Shown: one piece after another, positions 50,801-58,423 of the stretch
Layout: every line of letters begins with the position of its first letter
How positions within the stretch are numbered: position 1 is the stretch's first letter
Source of the DNA: JBHHZI01 sp046757965
Lineage (GTDB): Bacteria > Acidobacteriota > Polarisedimenticolia > SMYD01
Assembly: GCA_046757965.1 (NCBI GenBank)
Contig: JBHHZI010000004.1
Location: 1-58,508, forward strand
DNA: 58,508 nt
Direction: 5' to 3'
Notes under the pieces: generated by a model
Seen by the model: the letters and a program-made list of their open reading frames with translations, nothing else
Databases searched by the model: none
What the model was told of the DNA's origin: nothing
Made by a program: the position numbers and the translations under genes

Positions 50801-51303
50801 TTGCCGGCATGGTGGCGGCCATCCGGAAACGCAAGACCCGCAAGGGGGAATGGATGGCGGTCGTGACGCTCGAGGACCTGGAGGGGACCTGCGAGGCCGT
50901 GGTGTTCCCGCGCGTGCTGTCCCGGCACGGCGACCTGCTCGTGGAGGATGCCGCGATCCTGGTCTCGGGCCGCGGCGATAGCCAGGGAAGTGACGACCGG
51001 GGGCGGTTGCTGGTGGATGACATCGTGCCGCTGAAGGAGGCGCGCTCCCGGCGCGCGGAGGGCGTGACCATCGGCCTGCAGGCGCCGGGTCTGAACTCCG
51101 ACACACTCGATCGACTGCGAGAAGCGCTGGCGACCCACGAGGGCTCCGTCCCGGTGCGCTTCGTGCTGACGGTGCCGGATGCCTGCCGCGTCATCTTCCG
51201 ACCGACGCCCGAGGTGCGCGTCGAACCCGGTCCGGCTCTCACCGATGCGGTGGAAGCCCTCCTGGGTCGGGGATCGCTGCGACTCAGGCTGCGTGCGACG
51301 TAG
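47815..51303 (+). CDS. dnaE: DNA polymerase III subunit alpha (DnaE)
   Basis: The 1162-aa replicative polymerase. An N-terminal PHP domain (FVHLHNHSEYSLLDG) leads to the palm with Asp-rich PDIDIDFCMKRRG (Asp414, 416, 418) and the third catalytic Asp567 in KMDFLGLKTLT. GPGRGSAAGSLVAFCL, the helix-hairpin-helix region (YMNECREMGIDVLPPDVN) and an OB-fold (VAVAGMVAAIRKRKTRKG) follow. No C-terminal proofreading exonuclease insertion, so this is the DnaE1 type rather than PolC. Confidence 0.97.
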   Translation: MPRSSFVHLHNHSEYSLLDGSCRLRELVECAAAFDQPAVALTDHGNLFGALKFTEAARSAGVKPIIGLEAYMAVGSRHDRGGPAGAGRRKPYHHMILLARNYTGYRNLLKLVSLGYTEGFYYKPRIDREILAEHAEGLIGTSGCLGGEIPQLLLANRTADAERVAAIYAEMFGPEHFYIELQAHGIPEEEQVFPALVDLSARTSVPLLATNDCHYMSAADHFAHDVLICIQTGKTTADPRSLRFTDQHYFKSSEEMSQRFADYPESVENTLRVAGMCDLEMPDSGYQLPHFTVPGEATPDDYLRQVTRIGFESRRAVWDRLAAKGELRRSIEEYGQRLERELACIAEMGFSGYFLIVWDLIRHARSLQIPVGPGRGSAAGSLVAFCLGITNIDPLRYDLLFERFLNPERVTMPDIDIDFCMKRRGEVIDYVTETYGRENVAQIITFGTMAARGVIRDAGRGLNISFAQVDRIAKLVPPDLDATIAKALASVPALKEAYETDPAITQLLDVGQRLEGLARHASTHAAGVVIAPSPITDFAPLYQVKEGERTTQYSMGDIESIGLLKMDFLGLKTLTLIDSVVKGIRDGRREDIDLETLDLEDAATYALFCRGATSGVFQFESDGMRDILRKLRPERFEDLIALNALYRPGPLQGGLVDQFIERRHGKVKVDYPVGQLREILDETHGVIVYQEQVMKIASELGGFSLGEADLLRRAMGKKKKDLLAAQKKNFVDGAVQRSIDVGSAEKIFEQMEYFAGYGFNKSHSAAYALVAYQTAYLKAHYPVDFMAGLLTSERNNTEKVVAYMNECREMGIDVLPPDVNTSAVDFVPEGEAIRFGLSAIKNIGTAAIDHLISRRDTLGPFTSLQELAREVDSRQVNRRVFEALIKSGSLDGIFPVRARLMAALDHALEAGQRHQQDKALGQGALFGFDAAARAPEEALPECAAWTDHETLAFEKETLGFYLSGHPLTEYAREVEAFGSHSSVGLRGCPPGTPVAVAGMVAAIRKRKTRKGEWMAVVTLEDLEGTCEAVVFPRVLSRHGDLLVEDAAILVSGRGDSQGSDDRGRLLVDDIVPLKEARSRRAEGVTIGLQAPGLNSDTLDRLREALATHEGSVPVRFVLTVPDACRVIFRPTPEVRVEPGPALTDAVEALLGRGSLRLRLRAT

Positions 51304-51328
51304 CGGCCGATGACCGTGGTGACCGGCG

Positions 51329-51358
51329 TTGACACGTCTCTTCCGCCGGTGGTACGCT
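51329..51358 (+). promoter_or_regulatory. promoter for metK
   Basis: A perfect TTGACA (51329-51334), then 18 bases and TACGCT (51353-51358), a weak -10. Initiation would be near 51365, leaving a 70-nt leader. A short CCGG...CCGG hairpin (about 51382-51394) lies in it. The leader is too short and lacks the conserved cores for the SAM riboswitches I know. Confidence 0.5.
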
Positions 51359-51433
51359 GACCTCTTTATCTTCACGCTGCCCGGTCGGTACCGGCCCGTC
51401 ATCCACACCAACCTGAACATGGAGATCGCGAGT

Positions 51434-52585
51434 ATGAGGACAAGAGGGCGCTATCTGTTCACCTCGGAGTCGGTCACGGAGGGACATCCGGACAAGATCG
51501 CGGATCAGATCTCGGACGGCGTTCTCGACGCCGTGCTGAGTGCCGATCCCGCCGGCCGGGTCGCCTGCGAGACACTCGTCACCACGGGGCTCGTCGTCGT
51601 CTCCGGCGAGATCACCTGCCGGCAGGCGCCCGATATTCCCCAGGTGGCGCGGCAGGTCATCGAGGAGGTCGGATACACACGGGCCAAGTTCGGATTCGAC
51701 TGCTCGACCTGCGCCGTGATCCAGGCCGTCGATCGCCAGTCGCCGGACATCGCGATGGGTGTCGACACCGGCGGCGCCGGGGATCAGGGCCTGATGTTCG
51801 GCTATGCGTGCGACGAGACCGACGAGCTCATGCCGATGCCCATCGCTCTGGCCCACAAGCTGGTCCGGTCGCTGTCGAACGCACGGCGGAACGCAGACCT
51901 GCCGTACCTTCGCCCTGACGGCAAATCTCAGGTCACCATCGAGTACGAGGGTTTCAAGCCGGTGAGAGTCGATGCCGTGGTGGTGTCCTCGCAGCACAGT
52001 GCAGAAGTCGAGATGGAAAAGATCCGGGAAGACGTCATCGCGCAGGTCATCCGTCCCACCATCCCGACGACGATGATCGACGACGACACGAAGTTCTTCG
52101 TCAATCCGACGGGCCGGTTCGTGGTCGGCGGCCCCCAGGGCGATTGTGGCCTCACCGGCCGCAAGATCATCGTCGACACGTACGGCGGTGCGGGCCGGCA
52201 CGGTGGGGGGGCGTTCTCCGGCAAGGATCCGACCAAGGTGGATCGCTCGGCATCGTACATGGCCCGTCACATCGCCAAGAATATCGTGGCGGGGCGACTC
52301 GCGACCCGTGTCGAGGTTCAGCTCGCGTATGCCATCGGCGTCGCCGAGCCGGTCTCGGTGATGGTTGATTCCTTCGGCACCGCCACCGTGGCCGAGTCAT
52401 CCATCGAATCGGCGATCCGCGAGGTCTTTCCGCTCACCCCGAAGGGGATCATGGAAGCGCTGGATCTCCGCCGCCCGATCTTCCGCAAGACCGCCGCCTT
52501 CGGGCATTTTGGCCGGAGTGAACCGGAGTTCACCTGGGAGCGGACCGATCGGTCCAGCGAACTCGCCCGCGCCGCACAGGGGTGA
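51434..52585 (+). CDS. metK: S-adenosylmethionine synthetase
   Basis: A 383-aa enzyme that makes SAM from ATP and methionine. LFTSESVTEGHPDKIADQIS, GAGDQGLMFGYA, GRFVVGGPQGDCGLTGRKI and GGGAFSGKDPTKVDRSA are all diagnostic. I start at ATG 51434 (MRTRGRYLF), 9 bases from GGAGA; ATG 51419 is possible. SAM from this enzyme serves the many SAM users here (cheR, rsmA, hemW). Confidence 0.97.
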   Translation: MRTRGRYLFTSESVTEGHPDKIADQISDGVLDAVLSADPAGRVACETLVTTGLVVVSGEITCRQAPDIPQVARQVIEEVGYTRAKFGFDCSTCAVIQAVDRQSPDIAMGVDTGGAGDQGLMFGYACDETDELMPMPIALAHKLVRSLSNARRNADLPYLRPDGKSQVTIEYEGFKPVRVDAVVVSSQHSAEVEMEKIREDVIAQVIRPTIPTTMIDDDTKFFVNPTGRFVVGGPQGDCGLTGRKIIVDTYGGAGRHGGGAFSGKDPTKVDRSASYMARHIAKNIVAGRLATRVEVQLAYAIGVAEPVSVMVDSFGTATVAESSIESAIREVFPLTPKGIMEALDLRRPIFRKTAAFGHFGRSEPEFTWERTDRSSELARAAQG

Positions 52586-52640
52586 GCCCACCGGAATCGC
52601 GCCGCGACCGTCCCCGGGCCCACAGGGTGACAGGGCTCAT

Positions 52641-52691
52641 GGGGTCCGCAGCTTGGGGACCCCGCCGCTGTCGGGTAGCCTCCCGCCCGAC
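52641..52691 (+). terminator. tandem hairpins after metK
   Basis: In the 221-base gap after metK, GGGGTCC (52641-52647) pairs with GGACCCC (52657-52663), and GTCGGG (52670-52675) with CCCGAC (52686-52691). No T-run follows either. They may end or stabilise the metK transcript. The rest of the gap is relatively AT-rich (52709-52750) and leads to a promoter. Confidence 0.35.
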
Positions 52692-52764
52692 GACCAGGCT
52701 GGGGTTGCGTCGAAGGTAACTTGTAGATAGTAAAGGGATTATTCGTATCCCGCCCGACTCCCTG

Positions 52765-52773
52765 TGCTACACT
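52765..52773 (+). promoter_or_regulatory. extended -10 promoter for the 52807 fusion gene
   Basis: TGC followed by TACACT (52768-52773) with initiation near 52780 would leave a 27-base leader before ATG 52807. No -35 match, as expected of extended -10 promoters. Confidence 0.4.
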
Positions 52774-52806
52774 GGCACGGTTGGCGCTCGACGTCTTCAA
52801 TCGCTC

Positions 52807-55800
52807 ATGCATGCCTCCCGGATCAGATCACCCCGTCGCCGCCTGAAGATGTTCCTGACGGTCGCGGTGACGGCCGTGCTGTTGTCGTGGTTCGCTGCCG
52901 GCTGGCACCGGGTCGGGCCGGACCGATATGTGATCCGGATCTCCTTCTGGCGGACCGGAGATGCGGTGCCGCTGTCACCCGGCTGGCACTGGACGGGCCC
53001 CGGCCTGTCGGCGGTCCGCTCCTATCCCCGTGGAGTCGTTGCCCACCGCTTCCGGATCGGCGCCGGTGAGAACAGACTGGCCTCCGGAAGCGGGGAGGCG
53101 ATCGCCCTCGAGGGGACGCTCCGGTACCGGATGGACGAGTCCGGTCTCGCGGCGGCCGTCCGGTCCGGCGCGGCCGGAGGAGGAGGGGAATGGCTGGACG
53201 CCTGTCTGCGTGATGCGGTGCGCCAGCTCCTGGCGGTCGGCACCCCCCCGGCGGCAGGCGCGGACGGCGAGTCCCGGCTCGCCCGGCAGGTGGCCTCCCG
53301 TCTCGCAGCCGGCGGCTTTTCCCTGGTCTCGCTGCACCTGAGCGCCGTGGGATCCCCCGCCGACGTGGCGGTGAGCCGGCACACTGGCAGCGCCAGGGCG
53401 CGGGTTCTCGTTGTCGGCTGGGACGGTGCCGACTGGAACGTGATCGACCCGTTGCTGGCGGCAGGGGACATGCCGAACCTGGCGGGACTGGTGGCGGCGG
53501 GAACCCGGGCTCGCCTGATGACGGTGACCCCCGCGCTCTCGCCGGTGGTGTGGACGTCGGTGGCCACCGGCACGCGCCCGGCGAAGCACGGCATCATCGA
53601 TTTCCTCGCCGTGGATCGGACCACCGGCGAGAGCGTGCCGGTGACGAGCAATCTCCGCCGGGAACCGGCACTGTGGACCCTGCTGACGGCCCGGAACATC
53701 CCCTCGGGGGTCGTGGGATGGTGGGCCACCTGGCCGGCCGAGGCGGTCACCGGCTACATGGTGACCGACCGCCTCGCGTATCAACTCTTCGGCATGGGAA
53801 AGGATCGCCAGACCCCGCCCACCGGATTGACCTGGCCGCCGGACCTGTTCGACGAGATCGCGCCGCTGGTCGAGAAGCCGGCGGATGTTCCCGACGCGGC
53901 GGTGCGTGCCTTCGCCGATCTGCCGGACGACCCGGGAACATTGAGGGATGCGGACCGGCAGCTTCTGGATGAGTTCAGGACGGTTCTCGCGACCACCGAG
54001 ACCTACGACGCCGTTGCCCAGGCACTGGCCCACCGGAGCGATCCGGTGCTGCGGTGTGTGTATTACGAGGCCACCGATACGGCCGCCCATCTCTTCATGC
54101 CCTATCGACCTCCGCGCATGACCGGCGCCGACGAGGTCTCCGGACGGATCTGGGCCCGGACCGTGGACGAGGTGTACCGGGACCTGGACCGACGTCTCGG
54201 GCGGCTCCTGCAGACCGTCGATGAGCAGACCACCGTTGTGGTCCTCAGCGACCATGGCTTCCGGAGTGGTCAGAATCGTCCGGCCGCCGAGTCGCGGATC
54301 GGCTCCGGAACGGCGGCGGACTGGCACCGCAAGTACGGCATCCTGGTCATGGCGGGCCGGAGCATCGAGCACGGGGGTCATCTCGCGGAGGCCTCGGTGG
54401 TCGATGTCGCGCCGACGATCCTGGCCCTCCTCGGCCTCCCGGTGCCGGCGGCCATGGACGGTCAGGTGCTGCGCGGAGCGCTGACACCGATGTTTCTGGC
54501 CCAGCATCCGGTGCAGACCGGCCCGCCGGTCCAGGAGGCCCGGGCGGCGGGCACACCGATTCGTTCCACGGCGGATGACGCCATCGTGCGCCGGCTCACC
54601 TCCCTGGGGTATCTCGGGAGCAGCGACGCCGACGGTCTGGTCCAGGACGCCGTGACCGCGAACAACAACCGCGCCACGGTCCTCCTGGCCGATGGCGATG
54701 CCGCGGGAGCCATCGCGGAGCTGAGGCGCGGGCTGACGCGGGCGCCGGACGCCATCCCGCTGCGGCTGAATCTGGCGCGGGCTCTGCGCCTCGAGGGCAA
54801 CGACGTCGAGGCGGAGGCCGTGCTCACCGGCCTCATCAGGGAGCATCCGGACCTGGCCACCGCCCACAACCTGCTGGGCAACCTGTATCTGGACCAGGGA
54901 GATCTGCACCGGGCGGGCATGCACTTCTCGCGCTGCCTGGAGATCGACCCGAATTTCATCGGCGGAGAGATCAGCCTCGGTCTTCTCGCTGAGCGGCAGG
55001 ACGACCTGGACACGGCCCTCGAGCATTACCGTCGGGCCGCGACCATCGATCCGGACGCCGCCGAGCCGTTCAACAACGTCGGTAATGTGCTGCGGGCCCG
55101 GGCCCTGGCGGCGCGCACCCGGGGGGATGCGGCCGGCGCGAAGCGCTTCTTCGCCGGCGCCGTCGCCTCCTACCGGCAAGCCATCGATGCCGACCCGACG
55201 TTCATCGGCAGCTACAACAACCTGGCCCTCGTCTACCAGGACACCGGACGGCCCGACGAGGCCATGTCGCTCTACCGCGAAGGGCTCGACCGGGCCCCGG
55301 ACAATCCTACCGTCCGGAACAACCTGGGCAGCCTGTACTTCGCCGCCGGCCGGCTGGACGACGCCCGGCGAGAGTTCCAGCGAGCCATCGATCTCGATCC
55401 CGACTACGCCTCGGCCCACAACAATCTCGGTGCGGTGCTCGGGCGGCAGGGCCGGCCGGCGGAGGAGATCGCAGCCTATCGGCGGGCGGTGGCGATCGAG
55501 CCGGACTACGCGGATGCGCATCATAATCTCGGCCTGGCGCTCATTCGCGCCGGCGAGGAGGGGGCCGGCGAGGCCGCTCTGAAGAAGGCCCTCGAGATCA
55601 ATCCCGGCTATCTCTCGGCCTACGTGGCTCTCGGCAACCTGTATCTGGCTCGCGACGACTTTCACCAGGCCGAGGAGATGTTCTCGGCATGCCTGCTGCG
55701 CAACCCGGGCCTGTTCGCCGTTCGCAACCGTCTGGCGGATACGTACGTGGAGGCCGGGCAGACGGAGAAGGGGATCGCCGAGTACCGCCGGTCTCTGCAT

Positions 55801-55854
55801 GACCAGCCAGGTCAGCCGGAGATCGAGGCCCGTCTCGAGGCCCTCGGCGCCTGA
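52807..55854 (+). CDS. Band7-like, phosphodiesterase and TPR fusion protein
   Basis: A 1015-aa membrane protein with three parts. One span (residues about 14-32) is followed at about 35-195 by an SPFH/Band7-like region: VGPDRYVIRISFWRTG, LSPGWHWTGP and SRLAAGGFSLVSLHL, as in HflK or stomatin. Residues about 198-580 are a type I phosphodiesterase/nucleotide pyrophosphatase domain: Asp206 (VVGWDGADW), Thr250 nucleophile (VVWTSVATG), Asp424 and His428 (EATDTAAH), Asp482-His483 (SDHGF). Residues about 610-1010 hold about nine TPR units (FNNVGNVL, YNNLALVYQDTGRPDEAM). All metal and nucleophile positions look intact. Enzyme and TPR parts likely face the periplasm; substrate unknown. Confidence 0.88.
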   Translation: MHASRIRSPRRRLKMFLTVAVTAVLLSWFAAGWHRVGPDRYVIRISFWRTGDAVPLSPGWHWTGPGLSAVRSYPRGVVAHRFRIGAGENRLASGSGEAIALEGTLRYRMDESGLAAAVRSGAAGGGGEWLDACLRDAVRQLLAVGTPPAAGADGESRLARQVASRLAAGGFSLVSLHLSAVGSPADVAVSRHTGSARARVLVVGWDGADWNVIDPLLAAGDMPNLAGLVAAGTRARLMTVTPALSPVVWTSVATGTRPAKHGIIDFLAVDRTTGESVPVTSNLRREPALWTLLTARNIPSGVVGWWATWPAEAVTGYMVTDRLAYQLFGMGKDRQTPPTGLTWPPDLFDEIAPLVEKPADVPDAAVRAFADLPDDPGTLRDADRQLLDEFRTVLATTETYDAVAQALAHRSDPVLRCVYYEATDTAAHLFMPYRPPRMTGADEVSGRIWARTVDEVYRDLDRRLGRLLQTVDEQTTVVVLSDHGFRSGQNRPAAESRIGSGTAADWHRKYGILVMAGRSIEHGGHLAEASVVDVAPTILALLGLPVPAAMDGQVLRGALTPMFLAQHPVQTGPPVQEARAAGTPIRSTADDAIVRRLTSLGYLGSSDADGLVQDAVTANNNRATVLLADGDAAGAIAELRRGLTRAPDAIPLRLNLARALRLEGNDVEAEAVLTGLIREHPDLATAHNLLGNLYLDQGDLHRAGMHFSRCLEIDPNFIGGEISLGLLAERQDDLDTALEHYRRAATIDPDAAEPFNNVGNVLRARALAARTRGDAAGAKRFFAGAVASYRQAIDADPTFIGSYNNLALVYQDTGRPDEAMSLYREGLDRAPDNPTVRNNLGSLYFAAGRLDDARREFQRAIDLDPDYASAHNNLGAVLGRQGRPAEEIAAYRRAVAIEPDYADAHHNLGLALIRAGEEGAGEAALKKALEINPGYLSAYVALGNLYLARDDFHQAEEMFSACLLRNPGLFAVRNRLADTYVEAGQTEKGIAEYRRSLHDQPGQPEIEARLEALGA

Positions 55855-55880
55855 CGGCGCGCGCGGCGGACGGGGGCGCG

Positions 55881-58262
55881 TCAGGTCCGGAGGTGGAGGC
55901 TCAGGTACAGGCCGAGTCCACCGAAGAGCACGTTGGGTGTCCACGCCGCGAGCAGGGGAGAGAGGAACTGCTCCGCGCCGAGGGCGTTGAATACCGCCAG
56001 CACCGTCCAGTAGGCGAAGCTGAGCCCGATGGCGAGCCCCACGCCGAAGAGAGACCCGCGTGGACCGACGCGGAACGAGAACGGGAACCCCAGGAGGACC
56101 ATGAAGAGCGGGATGGTCGGGAACGCCATCTTGTGGGCGAGGGCCACCTGCAGGCGAGTCGTGTCGTAACCACTGCGGGCCAGCCGGGCGATGTAGCTGC
56201 GCTGGTCGTGATACGACATCTCGTCCGGTTCCCGCCGGACCCCCCAGAGCAGGCCGGTCTCCTCGCTCTCGAAGAACGACGGCTGGAGGGGGATGTCGAT
56301 CACCACGTCGTCGACGAGATCCACACGGGCAGAATCGTCGGTGAACGAGCGCTGCCAGCCGGAATCCACCAGCCACTCGTTGCCGTCCCAGCGTGCGGTG
56401 GAGGAGAACGAGCGCTCGCGCAGGGCGAAGGTCTCGGGATCCAGGGTGAACACACTCAGACCGAGGATGCGACCGCGTTCCGGATCCGCATGCTCGTAGT
56501 GATAGAGGTGGCCGTCGCGCGCCATCACCCACCGGTGCCTCGGGTCACGGCTGCGGGGAAGGTGCCCGGTGATCCGGTCCTTGTAGGCCTCGGCCTGCTG
56601 GTTGGTGGCGGGCAGGATCCTGTCCTGGAGGTAGTAGCCGGCGATGGAGAACCCGGCGGTGATCAGCAGGAGTGGAGCGAGCAGGCGATAGAGGCTGACC
56701 CCGGAGGCGGTGACGGCCGTGTGTTCCCGGGCCCGGGCCATGAGTCCGATGCCGACCAGGGTCGCGACCAGGCAACTGATCGGTAGCATGTTGGCGGTCA
56801 TCTGGGGCAGCCGGAAGAAGAGGTACTGCAGCAGAACGGACGTCGCCACGTGGTTGTCGATGACGTCCTGCAGGAGCGCGCGGAACTCCACCAGCAGGTA
56901 GACGATGTAGACGGCCGACATGACCAGCGCGAAGACCATGAGGAAGTTGCGTGCCACGTAGCGATCGATGAGCTGGGGGAACGGATTGGCCGCGCGGACT
57001 GCCGGCGAGGGGACCTGCTCCGCCCGGACGTCGGCGAGCCGCCGGGCGCCGGCGAGTCGACGGGCCCGCAGATTCCGGCCCAGGCCCCGGAGACGGTCGA
57101 GACCGCGCACGGTCCGGGGGCGACCCTGGCCGCGGCGGATGGTGAGGAGCAGGGCCAGAACCGCGAAGACGAGGTTCGGCAGCCAGAGGGCGAGCGGCGG
57201 TGGCAGGTGACCCTTCTCGGAGAGGTCGCGCAGGATCGAATAGCCGACCCAGTAGACGAGAACCACACCCAGGCTGAGGGCGAAGCCGGAAGCCTTGCCG
57301 CCCCGCCGGTTGACGAGCCCGAGCGGCAGGGCGAGCAGGGCGAACACCAGGGCCGCGGCCGGCAGAGCGAATCGTTCGTGCCAGTTGGTCCGCGCAAGGG
57401 CGAGCCGGATGCGGCGTACCGTCGGGTTGGTCATGGCTCTCGCCGCGCGAATCTCCGTGGCGAGCTCGCTCATGGTCATCTCACGGTGATTGCGCTGCAG
57501 CTTGTTGGAGAACGCCTGCATGTAGGCCGGCGCCTCCTTGCTCAGGTGATAGACATCGAAGGAGGTCACCGAGTACGCATCCAGCGGGCCGCTGTCGAGC
57601 GAGCGGGCGTGAGTGGTCCCATCCTCGAGGAGCAGGTGCATGCGACCGGTGCTGTCATCGAAGCTGATCTCGCCGCGGCGCGCCACGGTCAGCCGCTCCA
57701 CGTTCTCCGGTCCGTCGTCCTTCTCGTAGAGGATGACCCGCTGCAGCCCTCCGGTCGTCTCGTCCCGCTGGTCGTAATAGAGCAGGACACCCGGGATCGA
57801 CGTGTGAAACACCCGGGGCCCGAACCGGTCGGTATTGATGTAGCGAGACAGGTAGACATCGCGTTTCATGAGGTGGTGGAGATAGGCGCCCTCCGGAGCC
57901 ACATAGGCGACGAAATAGAACCCGACCAGGGTCGCGACGATCCCCAGGCCGGCCACCGGCCGGGTCAGCGCGCGGAACGGGATGCCGGCAGCCTGCAGGG
58001 CGATGACCTCTGAATCGGCCGACAGACGGCCAATGCCGATCAGCGTCCCGAGCAGGATCGACATCGGCAGGCTGACCACCAGGAGGGCCGGAAGCTGGTA
58101 GTACAGCAGCTTCAGCACCACCAGCAGGCCGAGCTGGTTCTGCAGTGCTTCCCGGGCCACCTCGAAGAGAATGTTGGTGAGCAGCAGGAAGATGTAGAGG
58201 CTCAGGCTGAGGAGTGTCGGCGGCAGGATCTCCCGCAGGACATAGCGATCGAGACGCAGCAT
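55881..58262 (-). CDS. lptFG: fused LptF-LptG LPS export permease
   Basis: A 793-aa protein carrying two complete YjgP/YjgQ-type permeases in tandem. Part 1 (about 1-385) begins LDRYVLREILPPTLLSLSLY and has LPMSILLGTLIGIGRLSADSE; part 2 (about 430-793) begins IDRYVARNFLMVFALVMSAV and has LPISCLVATLVGIGLMARARE. Each has about six spans around a periplasmic beta-jellyroll; an Arg-rich linker joins them. In E. coli these are separate proteins that form the LptB2FG transporter. A single chain would fix 1:1 assembly. The partner ATPase lptB is not in the window. The gene converges on the 52807 gene with a 26-base gap. Confidence 0.93.
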   Translation of the reverse strand: MLRLDRYVLREILPPTLLSLSLYIFLLLTNILFEVAREALQNQLGLLVVLKLLYYQLPALLVVSLPMSILLGTLIGIGRLSADSEVIALQAAGIPFRALTRPVAGLGIVATLVGFYFVAYVAPEGAYLHHLMKRDVYLSRYINTDRFGPRVFHTSIPGVLLYYDQRDETTGGLQRVILYEKDDGPENVERLTVARRGEISFDDSTGRMHLLLEDGTTHARSLDSGPLDAYSVTSFDVYHLSKEAPAYMQAFSNKLQRNHREMTMSELATEIRAARAMTNPTVRRIRLALARTNWHERFALPAAALVFALLALPLGLVNRRGGKASGFALSLGVVLVYWVGYSILRDLSEKGHLPPPLALWLPNLVFAVLALLLTIRRGQGRPRTVRGLDRLRGLGRNLRARRLAGARRLADVRAEQVPSPAVRAANPFPQLIDRYVARNFLMVFALVMSAVYIVYLLVEFRALLQDVIDNHVATSVLLQYLFFRLPQMTANMLPISCLVATLVGIGLMARAREHTAVTASGVSLYRLLAPLLLITAGFSIAGYYLQDRILPATNQQAEAYKDRITGHLPRSRDPRHRWVMARDGHLYHYEHADPERGRILGLSVFTLDPETFALRERSFSSTARWDGNEWLVDSGWQRSFTDDSARVDLVDDVVIDIPLQPSFFESEETGLLWGVRREPDEMSYHDQRSYIARLARSGYDTTRLQVALAHKMAFPTIPLFMVLLGFPFSFRVGPRGSLFGVGLAIGLSFAYWTVLAVFNALGAEQFLSPLLAAWTPNVLFGGLGLYLSLHLRT

Positions 58263-58271
58263 GGCCTGATC

Positions 58272-58277
58272 ATCATA
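58272..58277 (-). promoter_or_regulatory. -10 box near the lptFG start
   Basis: Minus-strand TATGAT (58277-58272) lies 9 bases before ATG 58262, so the RNA would begin about 3 bases ahead of the codon, or be leaderless. No ribosome site precedes the start. Confidence 0.45.
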
Positions 58278-58394
58278 GCGCGGGCCGGAAGAGGTGACGA
58301 CGGTCTCGCCGGCCGGTCTGTGGTGGGGTGGCCGCCGGCCGCAAGCGGTGCCGGTGCGCAGGAGAAGGGGTGCCGGAAGAAGGCGCGCCCATGG

Positions 58395-58423
58395 CCGACA
58401 CAGCGTCCGATAACAGATATTAT
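58395..58423 (+). promoter_or_regulatory. promoter of a plus-strand gene beyond the window
   Basis: CCGACA (58395-58400), 17 bases and TATTAT (58418-58423) in an unusually AT-rich patch. Initiation near 58430 points right, toward a gene that must start past 58508. The remainder of 58263-58508 holds no gene I can support. Confidence 0.4.

Noticed and set aside
51359..51433. SAM riboswitch before metK
   Set aside because: The leader is about 70 nt and I see none of the conserved cores of the SAM riboswitch classes; only a short hairpin is present.
52975..56532. 1185-codon open frame on the minus strand, opposite the fusion gene
   Set aside because: It is antisense to a gene with clear domains, has low-complexity Arg/His/Gly/Pro composition, and carries no recognisable motif. 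Long antisense frames are expected from GC-rich third codon positions.
55881..58262. LptF-LptG fusion as an assembly error
   Set aside because: The frame is continuous through a plausible Arg-rich linker with normal codon use and no frameshift sign; reads would still be needed to be certain.
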